Source: Deltaproteobacteria bacterium RBG_13_61_14 | GTDB taxonomy: Bacteria; RBG-13-61-14 | Assembly: GCA_001797815.1 (NCBI GenBank) | Contig: MGQK01000070.1 | Coordinates: 1 to 32,852, forward strand | Length of the DNA: 32,852 nucleotides | Direction of reading: 5' to 3' | In this document: positions 16,291-23,912 of the stretch, piece by piece | How positions within the stretch are numbered: the stretch's first letter is position 1 | Layout: each line of letters starts with the position of its first letter | Notes under the pieces: model-generated | Seen by the model: only the letters and a program-made list of their open reading frames with translations | Databases searched by the model: none | What the model was told of the DNA's origin: nothing | Made by a program: the position numbers and the translations under genes

Positions 16291-17295
16291 ATGTCGGAGT
16301 TACGGCGCGACCCGGTGGACGGCCGCTGGGTGATCATTGCCCCGGATCAGCGCAAGCGGCCGGTGGACTTTTACACGGCGCCTTACCCGGCGACCGAAGG
16401 CCCTTGCCCCTTCTGCCCGGGCCACGAGAGCGTGACCCCGGCCGAGATCCTGGCTCGGCGGGATCCGGGCAGCCGGGCCAACGGTCCGGGCTGGCGGGTG
16501 CGGGTGATCCCTAATATGTTTCCGGTGCTGCGGGTGGAGGACGAGTTGCGCCGCGAGGGCCGTGGCTATTACGACAAGATGAGCGGGACCGGCGCGCACG
16601 AGGTGATCATCGAATCGCCCCGCCACGACGACCGGCACGCGACCATGTCCGAGGCACTGTTGGAAGAGGTCTTCTGGGTCTGCCGGGAGCGGATGCTGGA
16701 CTTGCGCCAGGACCGCCGCATCCAATACGTGCTGGTATTCAAGAACTACGGGACCGCGGCCGGGGCCAACCTCGAACACCCCCACTCGCAATTGATCGCG
16801 CTCCCGATCCTGCCCAAGAAGTTGATCGAGGAGACCGAGGGTGCCCGGGAATATTTTCGCCACCACGAGCGCTGTATTTTTTGCGACATCGTGAGCCAGG
16901 AGGTGGAGGAGGAATCGCGCCTGATCAGCGCGAACGAGGATTTCATTGCCATCGTGCCCTGGGCGCCGATTTATCCCTTCGAGATCTGGATCCTGCCCCG
17001 CCGGCACCAGCCCCGCTTCGAGGAGCCGACCGACCGGCTTTACGCCCGCTTCGCCCAGATCCTGGCCGAGGTCACCCGCCGGCTGGAGCGGGCGCTCACC
17101 CGGCCCCATTACAACGCCGTGCTCCATACCTCGCCCTTTACCGACAAGCACCGCGAGTATTTTCACTGGCACCTGGAACTGATGCCCCGGCTTACCCGGC
17201 GGGCGGGGTTTGAGGTGGGCTCCGGCTTTTACGTCAACCCGATCCCGCCGGAGGACGCCGCCCAGTTCCTGCGGCAGACGGAGATTGCCGGATGA
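16291..17295 (+). CDS. galT: Galactose-1-phosphate uridylyltransferase
   Basis: 334 residues. Exchanges UMP between UDP-glucose and galactose-1-phosphate (Leloir pathway); a relaxed UDP-sugar/ADP pyrophosphorylase-like activity is possible in this family. Visible features are the RRDPVDGRWVIIAPDQRKRP N-terminus, a CPFC metal site near residue 40, a second CIFC motif, and the catalytic His163-Pro-His165-Ser-Gln167 loop after YGTAAGANLE. AGGAG lies 4 nt before the ATG. The TGA overlaps the rhomboid ATG (ATGA). No galK or galE is nearby, so its role may be in nucleotide-sugar supply rather than galactose use. Confidence 0.9.
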   Translation: MSELRRDPVDGRWVIIAPDQRKRPVDFYTAPYPATEGPCPFCPGHESVTPAEILARRDPGSRANGPGWRVRVIPNMFPVLRVEDELRREGRGYYDKMSGTGAHEVIIESPRHDDRHATMSEALLEEVFWVCRERMLDLRQDRRIQYVLVFKNYGTAAGANLEHPHSQLIALPILPKKLIEETEGAREYFRHHERCIFCDIVSQEVEEESRLISANEDFIAIVPWAPIYPFEIWILPRRHQPRFEEPTDRLYARFAQILAEVTRRLERALTRPHYNAVLHTSPFTDKHREYFHWHLELMPRLTRRAGFEVGSGFYVNPIPPEDAAQFLRQTEIAG

Positions 17296-18020
17296 GTTAC
17301 TCCTATCGCCGCGTCTCCTTCGGCCCGGGCCTTACCCCCGCGGTCATGACCTTGCTCATCATCAACGTGGGCGCCTTCGCGCTCCGGCTGTTCCTGCCCA
17401 ACGTCACCCTGGAGGCCTTTGCCCTCATCCCGGCCCAGGTCTTTCCCGGGCTGCAACTCTGGCGGGTGGTCACCTACCTGTTCCTCCACGCCGACTTCGC
17501 CCACATCTTCTTCAACATGCTCGGGCTGTTCTTTTTCGGCCCGCCGCTGGAGCAGACCTGGGGCACGCGTCGCTTCTACATCTTTTACTTCCTGACCGGC
17601 GTGGGCGCCGGCGTAGTGGCGGTTCCCTTCTATATTCTCTTCGGCGGCCCGCTCGGCCCAATGACCCCCATCATCGGCGCTTCCGGGGCCATCTTCGGGC
17701 TGCTCGCCGGCTTTGCCCTGCTTTATCCCAACCAGGTCATCTACCTGCAATTCCTCTTCCCGATCAAGGCCAAGTGGCTGGTCCTGATCTACGGGGCCAT
17801 GGAATTCTTCTCCACCGTCTCCTACGCCGGCGGCCGGGGCACCGGCGTGGCCAATGCCGCGCACTTGGCCGGCCTGGTCATCGCCTATTTCTACGTGCGC
17901 CGGTTTTCGGATTTCCAGAGCATCCCCTTCCGCCTCCGGCAATGGCGGCGCCGGCGCCAGTTCAAGTCGCTCCAGCGTGAGCAAAACCGGCGGGACGATA
18001 ACGGCCCCACCTTTCACTGA
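17292..18020 (+). CDS. Rhomboid family intramembrane serine protease
   Basis: 242 residues with about six membrane helices. The rhomboid signature is complete: HADFAHIFFNMLGLFFFGPP in helix 2/loop, catalytic Ser131 in IIGASGAIFGLLAGF, and catalytic His191 in NAAHLAGLVIAYFY. It cleaves membrane proteins within the bilayer; the substrate is unknown. The C-terminal about 30 residues are basic (RLRQWRRRRQ) and probably cytoplasmic. It overlaps galT by 4 nt and is translationally coupled to it. Confidence 0.93.
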   Translation: MSYSYRRVSFGPGLTPAVMTLLIINVGAFALRLFLPNVTLEAFALIPAQVFPGLQLWRVVTYLFLHADFAHIFFNMLGLFFFGPPLEQTWGTRRFYIFYFLTGVGAGVVAVPFYILFGGPLGPMTPIIGASGAIFGLLAGFALLYPNQVIYLQFLFPIKAKWLVLIYGAMEFFSTVSYAGGRGTGVANAAHLAGLVIAYFYVRRFSDFQSIPFRLRQWRRRRQFKSLQREQNRRDDNGPTFH

Positions 18021-18034
18021 CATTGGAAAAAAGA

Positions 18035-18110
18035 ATTTTAGATTTTTGATTTTGGATTTTAGATTAGCTGGAGGATTTAAATCTAAAATCAGCAATCCAA
18101 AATCCAAAAT
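18035..18110. repeat. AT-rich inverted-repeat element
   Basis: The left arm (18035-18065, ATTTTAGATTTTTGATTTTG...) is nearly the reverse complement of the right arm (18079-18110, ending AATCCAAAATCCAAAAT), with a 13-nt loop. Its low GC contrasts sharply with the surrounding genes. It sits between the rhomboid gene and gshA and may serve as a hairpin terminator, but its iterated ATTTTGG/CCAAAAT units also fit a mobile repeat. Confidence 0.65.
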
Positions 18111-18162
18111 GCCTGAACCTCGCCTTCTGCCCTCCCTGCCTATCGCCCCTTTGATCGCTCTG

Positions 18163-18171
18163 TGCTATGAT
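18163..18171 (+). promoter_or_regulatory. Candidate extended -10 element for gshA
   Basis: TGCTATGAT is an extended -10 (TG-N-TATGAT) placed 22 nt before the gshA ATG. No good -35 lies 17 nt upstream. Transcription from here would leave a leader of only about 15 nt. Confidence 0.35.
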
Positions 18172-18192
18172 ACGGGCAGGCAACCGAAAATC

Positions 18193-19443
18193 ATGATCCA
18201 GGAACTGAAAGAGCGCCTGCAGGACCAGGCCCAGGACTTGGCGGCATGGTTTGAGGCCAAGAAAGCCGGGCTAAAGCTCTCCCTGTATCTGTCGGTGGAC
18301 ATCCGCAACTCCCACCGCAAGATCAGCATCGTGGACACCAACGCTTTCCCGGCCGGCTTCAACAACCTCTGCGGCCACGGCTCCGGCGAGCTGACCCTTA
18401 CCCTGCGCCGCTTCCTGGAAGAGCATTATCCCGGCGCCCGCGGCCTGCTCTTGGTGCCCGAGTCCCACACCCGCAACCGCCTTTACCTGGAAAACGTCCG
18501 GGTGCTGGCCCAGGCCCTTCTGCAGGCGGGCTATGAGTTGCGCGTGGGCACCTTGCTCCCGACCGATTCCAGCCGGCCGCTCCGCCTGCCCGCAGTTTCC
18601 GGCGAACTCCTGTGCTATGGCCTCAGCCAGGAAAAGGGCCGCCTGCGCGCCGGCGATTTCGAGCCGGACCTGGTCATCTCCAACAACGACTTCCGCACCG
18701 GCGTGCCCGAGGTGCTGCAAGGCATTGCCCAGCCGGTAGCGCCGCTTAAGGAGCTGGGCTGGCACCGCCGGAAAAAGTCGGACCACTTCCGCATCCTCAA
18801 CCGCCTGGTGGCCGAGTTCGCGGAGCTGATCGGAATGGAGGCCGGCCGGTTCGTGCCCCTGACCGACTTTCACCCCGACGCCGACTTCGAGAGCGAGACC
18901 GGCCGCGAGGCTCTGGCCCATAAGGTCGAGGCCATGCTGCGGCAGCTGGCCGAGCAGAGCCGGCCGCCGGACCTGAACGGCGAGCCGTTTGTGTTCATCA
19001 AAGACAACTCCGGCACCTACGGGATGGCGATCATGAGCGTGACCTCGGGCGACGAGGTCCGCCGGGCCAGCCACAAGACCCGGACCAGGATGAGGGTGGG
19101 CAAAGGCAAGGCCAAGGTGAAAGAGGTGATCATCCAGGAAGGTGTGGTCACCCGGGACAGCCTGGCCGGCTGCCCGATGGAACCGGTCCTTTACCTGGTG
19201 GGCGACCAGCCGGTGGGCGGCTTTTTCCGGGTCCATTGCTCTCGCTCGGACCGGCAGAACCTGAACGTCTCCGGCATGACCTTCAATACCCTTTGTTTTC
19301 ACGAAGTTGAAGGCCAACCCCAGGAGATCATAGACGACCACTGCGGCCAGCCGGCCGACTTGTTCCTGGTCTATGGCACTTTGGGCCGGATTGCGGCGAT
19401 CGCGCTGGCCGAGGAGATTAAAGCGTTAGGCACTGAAAATTGA
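18193..19443 (+). CDS. gshA: Glutamate-cysteine ligase, proteobacterial GshA (ferrooxidans) type
   Basis: 416 residues. Catalyses ATP-dependent joining of glutamate and cysteine, the first step of glutathione synthesis. The sequence matches the GshA family typified in Acidithiobacillus, not the E. coli-like one: LSVDIRNSHRKISIVDTNAF and PAGFNNLCGHG near the N-terminus, LVPESHTRNRLYLENV, and a probable nucleotide-loop segment FVFIKDNSGTYGMAIMSV. The ORF-track start at 17854 overlaps the rhomboid gene and reads through the AT-rich repeat. The ATG at 18193 begins the conserved region. No gshB is in the window. Confidence 0.88.
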   Translation: MIQELKERLQDQAQDLAAWFEAKKAGLKLSLYLSVDIRNSHRKISIVDTNAFPAGFNNLCGHGSGELTLTLRRFLEEHYPGARGLLLVPESHTRNRLYLENVRVLAQALLQAGYELRVGTLLPTDSSRPLRLPAVSGELLCYGLSQEKGRLRAGDFEPDLVISNNDFRTGVPEVLQGIAQPVAPLKELGWHRRKKSDHFRILNRLVAEFAELIGMEAGRFVPLTDFHPDADFESETGREALAHKVEAMLRQLAEQSRPPDLNGEPFVFIKDNSGTYGMAIMSVTSGDEVRRASHKTRTRMRVGKGKAKVKEVIIQEGVVTRDSLAGCPMEPVLYLVGDQPVGGFFRVHCSRSDRQNLNVSGMTFNTLCFHEVEGQPQEIIDDHCGQPADLFLVYGTLGRIAAIALAEEIKALGTEN

Positions 19444-19485
19444 AAGGATTCGCCCCCAGGCGGGCTGAAGATTAAATCAAAATAT

Positions 19486-19513
19486 GGAACTTTTTTTCCC
19501 CAGCAATGTCTTT
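19486..19513 (+). promoter_or_regulatory. Candidate ECF (sigma-E-like) autoregulatory promoter
   Basis: GGAACTT (19486-19492), 16 nt, then TCTTT (19509-19513) closely fits the E. coli sigma-E pattern GGAACTT-N16-TCTAA, as at rpoE itself. A TATAAT follows at 19513-19518 without a matching -35. It lies directly ahead of an ECF sigma gene, where autoregulation is common. Confidence 0.5.
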
Positions 19514-19528
19514 ATAATCAAGCGGTGG

Positions 19529-20179
19529 ATGGCCAAAGGAGCTAATCCAGGGCGCTTTTCGCTCGATGCGGAAGCGGGAAAGGGACCCAAAGCCGGCGAG
19601 GACGCGGATGTTGAGCTGATCCGGGAGTTCCTGAAAGGCAATCAGAGTTCTTTTAACCGGCTGGTATTGAAATACCAGAATAAAATCTTTAACTTATGCT
19701 ACCGGATGCTGGGTGATCAGGCCGAGGCCGAAGACGTGGCCCAGGACGTTTTTGTTACGCTGTTTCGCTCAGTTAAAACTTTCCGCGGTGATTCCTTGTT
19801 CAGCACCTGGGTCTTTCGGATCACCGTCAACCACTGTAAAAACCGGCTGAAGTATCTGACCCGGCGAAATTATTTTAGAACCCAGTCGCTGGATCAGCCT
19901 CTTCCCACCGAAGAGGGAGAAGTTACTCCGGACGTGGAGGATGACGGAGAGACACCGGAAGAAATTCTGGTGACCAGCGAAATCCAGGACTTGATCCAAA
20001 GGAAGATTGGCGAACTGGACGAAGAGCATCGGACCGCGATCGTGCTCCGCGACATCCAGGGCTTGAGCTACCAGGAAATCGCTGATATCCTTCACCTGAA
20101 AGAGGGCACCGTGAAATCCAGGATCCATCGAGCGCGTCTGGAATTGAAGGAGAAGCTGGAACGAGAGGGCAAATTTTAA
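19529..20179 (+). CDS. RNA polymerase ECF sigma factor (RpoE-like)
   Basis: 216 residues from the chosen ATG. Sigma region 2 (about 35-105) shows FNRLVLKYQNKIFNLCYRML, AEAEDVAQDVFV and the promoter-melting/-10 segment FSTWVFRITVNHCKNRL. Region 4 (about 155-210) shows ELDEEHRTAIVLRDIQGLSY and EGTVKSRIHRARLELK, the helix-turn-helix for -35 binding. The linker is acidic. The ORF-track ATG (19484) overlaps the GGAACTT promoter-like motif, so translation from the ATG at 19529 (MAKGANPG) is more consistent if that promoter is used; no strong Shine-Dalgarno supports either. An anti-sigma gene follows after 21 nt. Confidence 0.9.
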   Translation: MAKGANPGRFSLDAEAGKGPKAGEDADVELIREFLKGNQSSFNRLVLKYQNKIFNLCYRMLGDQAEAEDVAQDVFVTLFRSVKTFRGDSLFSTWVFRITVNHCKNRLKYLTRRNYFRTQSLDQPLPTEEGEVTPDVEDDGETPEEILVTSEIQDLIQRKIGELDEEHRTAIVLRDIQGLSYQEIADILHLKEGTVKSRIHRARLELKEKLEREGKF

Positions 20180-20200
20180 GTCATCAATCGAGGACCTGTC

Positions 20201-21025
20201 ATGGACTGTGAAGCGATTCGAAACCTTTTCTCCGACGATGCGGACCGGACCCTGGGCGTGGAACTGAAAGAAGCCCTGGATCAGCACCTAGTGCGATGCC
20301 CGGCTTGCTCCCGCGAGCTCAAAAAGTTCATCTCCACCGTCCAACTCCTCTCCTCCCTGCCCGAACTCCCCGCTCCCCCGGATTTCCTGGTCTCGGTCCG
20401 CAACCGCATCGAGCGCGCGCCCGTCTGGCGCCAATGGCTCACCTTGCCGGGCCGGGCCTTTTCGCCCGGCGCGGGCCGGGCTCTGGCTTTAGCCACCAGC
20501 TTCCTTTTGGTCTTCAGCATCGCCTTCTTGTTCGGCCGCCGCTCGCAGACCCCGGACCAAACCCCCATCCAGTTGGCCAAGTCCGCACCGCTGGCCGAGG
20601 CCTGGACTCCCCCGGAAGACCCCCTGGCCGGAATTGAATGGCAGATTCCCGAGGCCGCGGGACAACCCCGGGCCGTCGCCGTCTCCACCGGCTTCCGCAT
20701 CCCGGACGCCCTGGAAGTGGAATACACCGCCAACCACTCCCGCCACCTCGGCGCTTTCCCCTTCCAGACCCCGACCGAATTGGTGATCGCTCTGATCAAG
20801 GCCGATCCCGCGCTTCGTTTCGCCGACCTGTATCCCCTGCCCCAGGGCGCTTTGGCGCTGACCCCGGACTACCTGTTTCAGATCACCATCCCCGAGCCCG
20901 CCTTTGCCCAGGCGCCGGCTATCTTCTACGCCAGCGGCCACCGGCTCCCTCAAAACCTGGTTCAGGCCCAGCGCCTCTACGGCCTGCGCATCCGCCGCCT
21001 GGCTTCACCCCTGTCCCCGCCCTAA
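20201..21025 (+). CDS. Anti-sigma factor with zinc-finger (zf-HC2) domain
   Basis: 274 residues. The N-terminal cytoplasmic anti-sigma domain has the zinc motif His-x3-Cys-x2-Cys (QHLVRCPAC, about residues 29-36), with an earlier Cys at residue 3. One membrane helix follows (about 93-111, ALALATSFLLVFSIAFLFG), then a periplasmic region of about 160 residues that I do not recognise. It should hold the upstream sigma factor inactive until an envelope signal triggers release, by analogy with RsrA/ChrR/RseA-type ZAS proteins. The spacing of 21 nt implies co-transcription. It converges on the GH2 gene. Confidence 0.85.
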   Translation: MDCEAIRNLFSDDADRTLGVELKEALDQHLVRCPACSRELKKFISTVQLLSSLPELPAPPDFLVSVRNRIERAPVWRQWLTLPGRAFSPGAGRALALATSFLLVFSIAFLFGRRSQTPDQTPIQLAKSAPLAEAWTPPEDPLAGIEWQIPEAAGQPRAVAVSTGFRIPDALEVEYTANHSRHLGAFPFQTPTELVIALIKADPALRFADLYPLPQGALALTPDYLFQITIPEPAFAQAPAIFYASGHRLPQNLVQAQRLYGLRIRRLASPLSPP

Positions 21026-21075
21026 CCACCTGCATTGCAATCCGGCAACATCTTTTTATTTAGAAAGATAATTTT

Positions 21076-21184
21076 AACCGCAGATCAACGCGGATGAACG
21101 CGGATTTGAGCTCAAAGGTTTCGATTTTCACCTTCAATCCTCTTGGATATAACTATCGGCGTTTATCCGCGTCCATCTGCGGTT
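21076..21184. repeat. Inverted-repeat element with iterated AACGCGGAT
   Basis: The left arm AACCGCAGATCAACGCGGAT with a further GAACGCGGAT (21076-21105) is the near-perfect reverse complement of the right arm ending TCCGCGTCCATCTGCGGTT (to 21184). The arms enclose about 50 nt. It lies between the convergent anti-sigma and GH2 genes. This sequence type is widespread in uncultivated bacterial genomes; the function is unknown. Confidence 0.7.
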
Positions 21185-21240
21185 CCCAATTTTTCTTTGG
21201 TTGCGGCTCGCCGCGCTGGGTAATCTGCGGATGAGCCTTC

Positions 21241-23880
21241 CTAGTTCACCTTCACGTTCCAGCCGTCCACCGCCAGCTTCGGCTCGGCCCCGGCCAAATC
21301 TTTTAAGCGCACCGTCCCGCGCACTTCCCGTTTCTCCCCCGGCAAAAGCGAGAAGTAATTGTCCTCCCAGAAAACCGGCAGCACTTCCTCGCCGGCCGGC
21401 CCCTTCACGATCTGGAGATGAACCATGAACGCCAGGTGCGGGCCCGGATTTTCCACCGTCACCCGCGCCCAAGTCTCCTGCCCCGAAGTCTCGAACGCGC
21501 TCGCGACCTTCAACTCCACCGCCGGCAGCTTCTCCAGCCCGGTGAAGTCGGCAAAAGACCGCGCCGGCGTATAAAACCAATTGGACCGCCTCCTGGCCAG
21601 GACCTCGGACCGGGTCGAGAGCCAGTAGAAATTGGAGCTGAGGGTCTTGCCCGCCTCATCCGTAAGCTCGAGCTTGAGGAAATAGGTGGTGGAGAAGTCC
21701 TTGGACTCCGGCACGGTGAAGGCGCGGACGCTCGCGTCCGCCGGCACGGTGATCGTCTCGGCCTGGGACCATTTCTCGGCCAGGTCCAGGTTCAGGACTT
21801 TCGCTGTTACTTTCAAATTTGCATACTCGCGGTAGCGGCTGTTCACCACCGCGATCGAGCGGTCGTCGTAAGAGTATTGCACGTGGAGCGGCTCGCCGGC
21901 CCGCTGGGCGCCGAAGTAGCCGCCCCCGGGCCGCAGGTAATAGTCATACAGGTGCCAGATCAGGCCGGGCCAGGCGTTGTTCAGCATCCACTGGATCACG
22001 CCGGTGGAGAGATACTTGTTGCGGCCGTAGGCCTCGAACATGGCCCGCTCGGCCTCGTAGGTCATGGCCTGCGCCTTTTTCGCGTAATCCTCCACGCCGG
22101 TCGCGGGCCCGTAGCGGGCCTCCAGGGCATGGCTAAACACCCGCACGTTTGCGAAGAACCCCCGCCCGGCGTGATAATTCCAGTCGCGGTTGATCGGCCA
22201 GAGGCGGTCTGGCGGGAGCATGAGCCGCAGGCTCTCGACCGGCGGCACCGCCGGGCCGGGCGAGGTCTCGGTGTTGAAGCCGAACGCGCCGCCGCGCCTG
22301 GTATCGGCCAGCCAGTAGCCCGGCGGCACCCACTCGTAAGGCCCGGTCATTTTCACGCCCGAAGGCCCGGTCACGGTGGTGGGGGTCTCGGTGGCGGAGG
22401 AGATCACCGGGTTGGGCCACTGGGCCGCTTCGAGCACCTGGAGATACATCTTTTCCACTTTCGGCGGCGGGGGGTTGTCGCTGCCGTTCAGCCAGGCGAG
22501 CAGGCTGGGATGCGAGCGCAGGCGCAGCGCCTGGTCCCGCTCCGAGGCCTCGGCCACCCGGTAGTCCTCCTCGTCCCACCGGCCCCACCGCTCCCAATGG
22601 TGGCAGCAGCACCAGCCGGCCATGACCAGGATGCCCTGCTCGTCGCACAGCTCGTAGAACCGGTCAAACTCGAGCTTGCCCTCCAGCCGGATGGTGTTCA
22701 GGTTCATCTCCTTGACGTAACGGATCTCCGCGGCCAGCCGCTCGGGATCGGACCGCAGCATCAGGTCCGGCGCCCAGCCCGCGCCCCGGATCAGGATGCG
22801 CCGGCCGTTGACCAGAAAAACACGGTGACCTTCCGGCGTAAGCTCCGAGGTAACTTGGCGGATGCCGAAGCGAAGCGTCTGCCGGTCGGAGACCGAGCCC
22901 TCCGCCTCGAACTCCAGGATCAGGTCGTAAAGGTTTGGCGGGCCGAGCCCGGCCGGCCACCACACCCGGGGCTTAGAAACAGCGAGCTGCGAAAACTCTC
23001 CGGGCGAAAAGGCGATCGTCCGGGTTTCGCCGGGCCTGAGCGTGACCGGTTGCGCGAAGCTGATCTCGCCGATCCGGCCGGCCAGCGTCCCGCTTACCTC
23101 CTCTTCGCTCGCATTGCGCGCGTCCACCAGCACCGTGAGCCGCGCGGTCTCGAGCGAGGGCAGATGGAGCTCGGTCTGGACAAAAGGATGGCGCAGAGAG
23201 ACCGGGCCGCTCGCGGTGATAAAAACCTCGCGCCACAGGCCCATGTCCCGGTCCGGCGGCGCCGGGTTCCAGTCCACCCAGGTGAAGGCCAGGTCCCGGC
23301 GGAGCGGCGGGAACACCTCGATGGCCAGAGCGTTGGCCTGGCCCGGCCGGGCAAAATCGGTGATGTTGAATTCAAAAAGCCGGAAGGTCCCGGCCAGCTC
23401 GTTCGCGTCCGCGACCTGTTTGCCGTTGAGCCAGAGGTTGCCCCGGAAGTTGATCCCGTTCAGGTGGAGCCAGATGGTTTTTCCCTGATCGTCGGCCGGG
23501 AGCGCGAACTCGGTCCGATACCACCAGGCCTGGAGGAAAGGGCTGCCGGGTTTCTGGGGCAGGGAGGAGACGTCGAGGGGGAAAGGGAAGTTGCCGGGGA
23601 TCTGGGCCAGGTTCCTGCCGTAATACGGGTCTGGATAAACGGCGTTGGCCGCGAGCGCGGCCAGGACCGTGGCCGGCACTTGCGTCGGATACCAGCCCGG
23701 CGCCGCGAAGTCCGGACGGGAAAGTGCTTCTCCGGTCTCTCGCACTTCCTCCGCAGATTGCAAGGCCCAGCCTTGGCGCAGCTCGAGCTTCAGCGGCGTC
23801 TCGCTCGCCGCGGCCAGCCCGGCGCCGGCCAGGACCAGCGTGCACCCGATCACCCATCCGATGAATTTTTTCCGTGCCAT
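21241..23880 (-). CDS. Secreted glycoside hydrolase family 2 protein, exo-beta-D-glucosaminidase/mannosidase-like
   Basis: 879 residues. Signal peptide MARKKFIGWVIGCTLVLAGA with cleavage near AAA-SE. Order: galactose-binding-like N-terminal sandwich (about 40-200, with GINFRGNLWLNGKQV), immunoglobulin-like domain, TIM barrel (about 330-600), and C-terminal Ig-like domains. The barrel has the CsxA-like acid/base Asp candidate in WLNGSDNPPP and the nucleophile Glu in FGFNTETSPGP. An Asp in the acid/base position is characteristic of exo-beta-glucosaminidases of family 2. Substrate is likely a beta-linked glycan; exact specificity is inferred. The start is moved from the ORF-track 23901 to 23880 because GGGAAGGGG precedes that ATG. 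It is the last gene of a minus-strand operon, 32 nt after the preceding glycosidase. Confidence 0.87.
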   Translation of the reverse strand: MARKKFIGWVIGCTLVLAGAGLAAASETPLKLELRQGWALQSAEEVRETGEALSRPDFAAPGWYPTQVPATVLAALAANAVYPDPYYGRNLAQIPGNFPFPLDVSSLPQKPGSPFLQAWWYRTEFALPADDQGKTIWLHLNGINFRGNLWLNGKQVADANELAGTFRLFEFNITDFARPGQANALAIEVFPPLRRDLAFTWVDWNPAPPDRDMGLWREVFITASGPVSLRHPFVQTELHLPSLETARLTVLVDARNASEEEVSGTLAGRIGEISFAQPVTLRPGETRTIAFSPGEFSQLAVSKPRVWWPAGLGPPNLYDLILEFEAEGSVSDRQTLRFGIRQVTSELTPEGHRVFLVNGRRILIRGAGWAPDLMLRSDPERLAAEIRYVKEMNLNTIRLEGKLEFDRFYELCDEQGILVMAGWCCCHHWERWGRWDEEDYRVAEASERDQALRLRSHPSLLAWLNGSDNPPPPKVEKMYLQVLEAAQWPNPVISSATETPTTVTGPSGVKMTGPYEWVPPGYWLADTRRGGAFGFNTETSPGPAVPPVESLRLMLPPDRLWPINRDWNYHAGRGFFANVRVFSHALEARYGPATGVEDYAKKAQAMTYEAERAMFEAYGRNKYLSTGVIQWMLNNAWPGLIWHLYDYYLRPGGGYFGAQRAGEPLHVQYSYDDRSIAVVNSRYREYANLKVTAKVLNLDLAEKWSQAETITVPADASVRAFTVPESKDFSTTYFLKLELTDEAGKTLSSNFYWLSTRSEVLARRRSNWFYTPARSFADFTGLEKLPAVELKVASAFETSGQETWARVTVENPGPHLAFMVHLQIVKGPAGEEVLPVFWEDNYFSLLPGEKREVRGTVRLKDLAGAEPKLAVDGWNVKVN

Positions 23881-23912
23881 ATCGCCCCTTCCCAAGACCA
23901 AAAAAGGTCAAT

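Noticed and set aside
17854-18192. Upstream extension of gshA given by the ORF track
   Set aside because: It lies inside the rhomboid gene and an AT-rich repeat; conserved GshA sequence begins after 18193.
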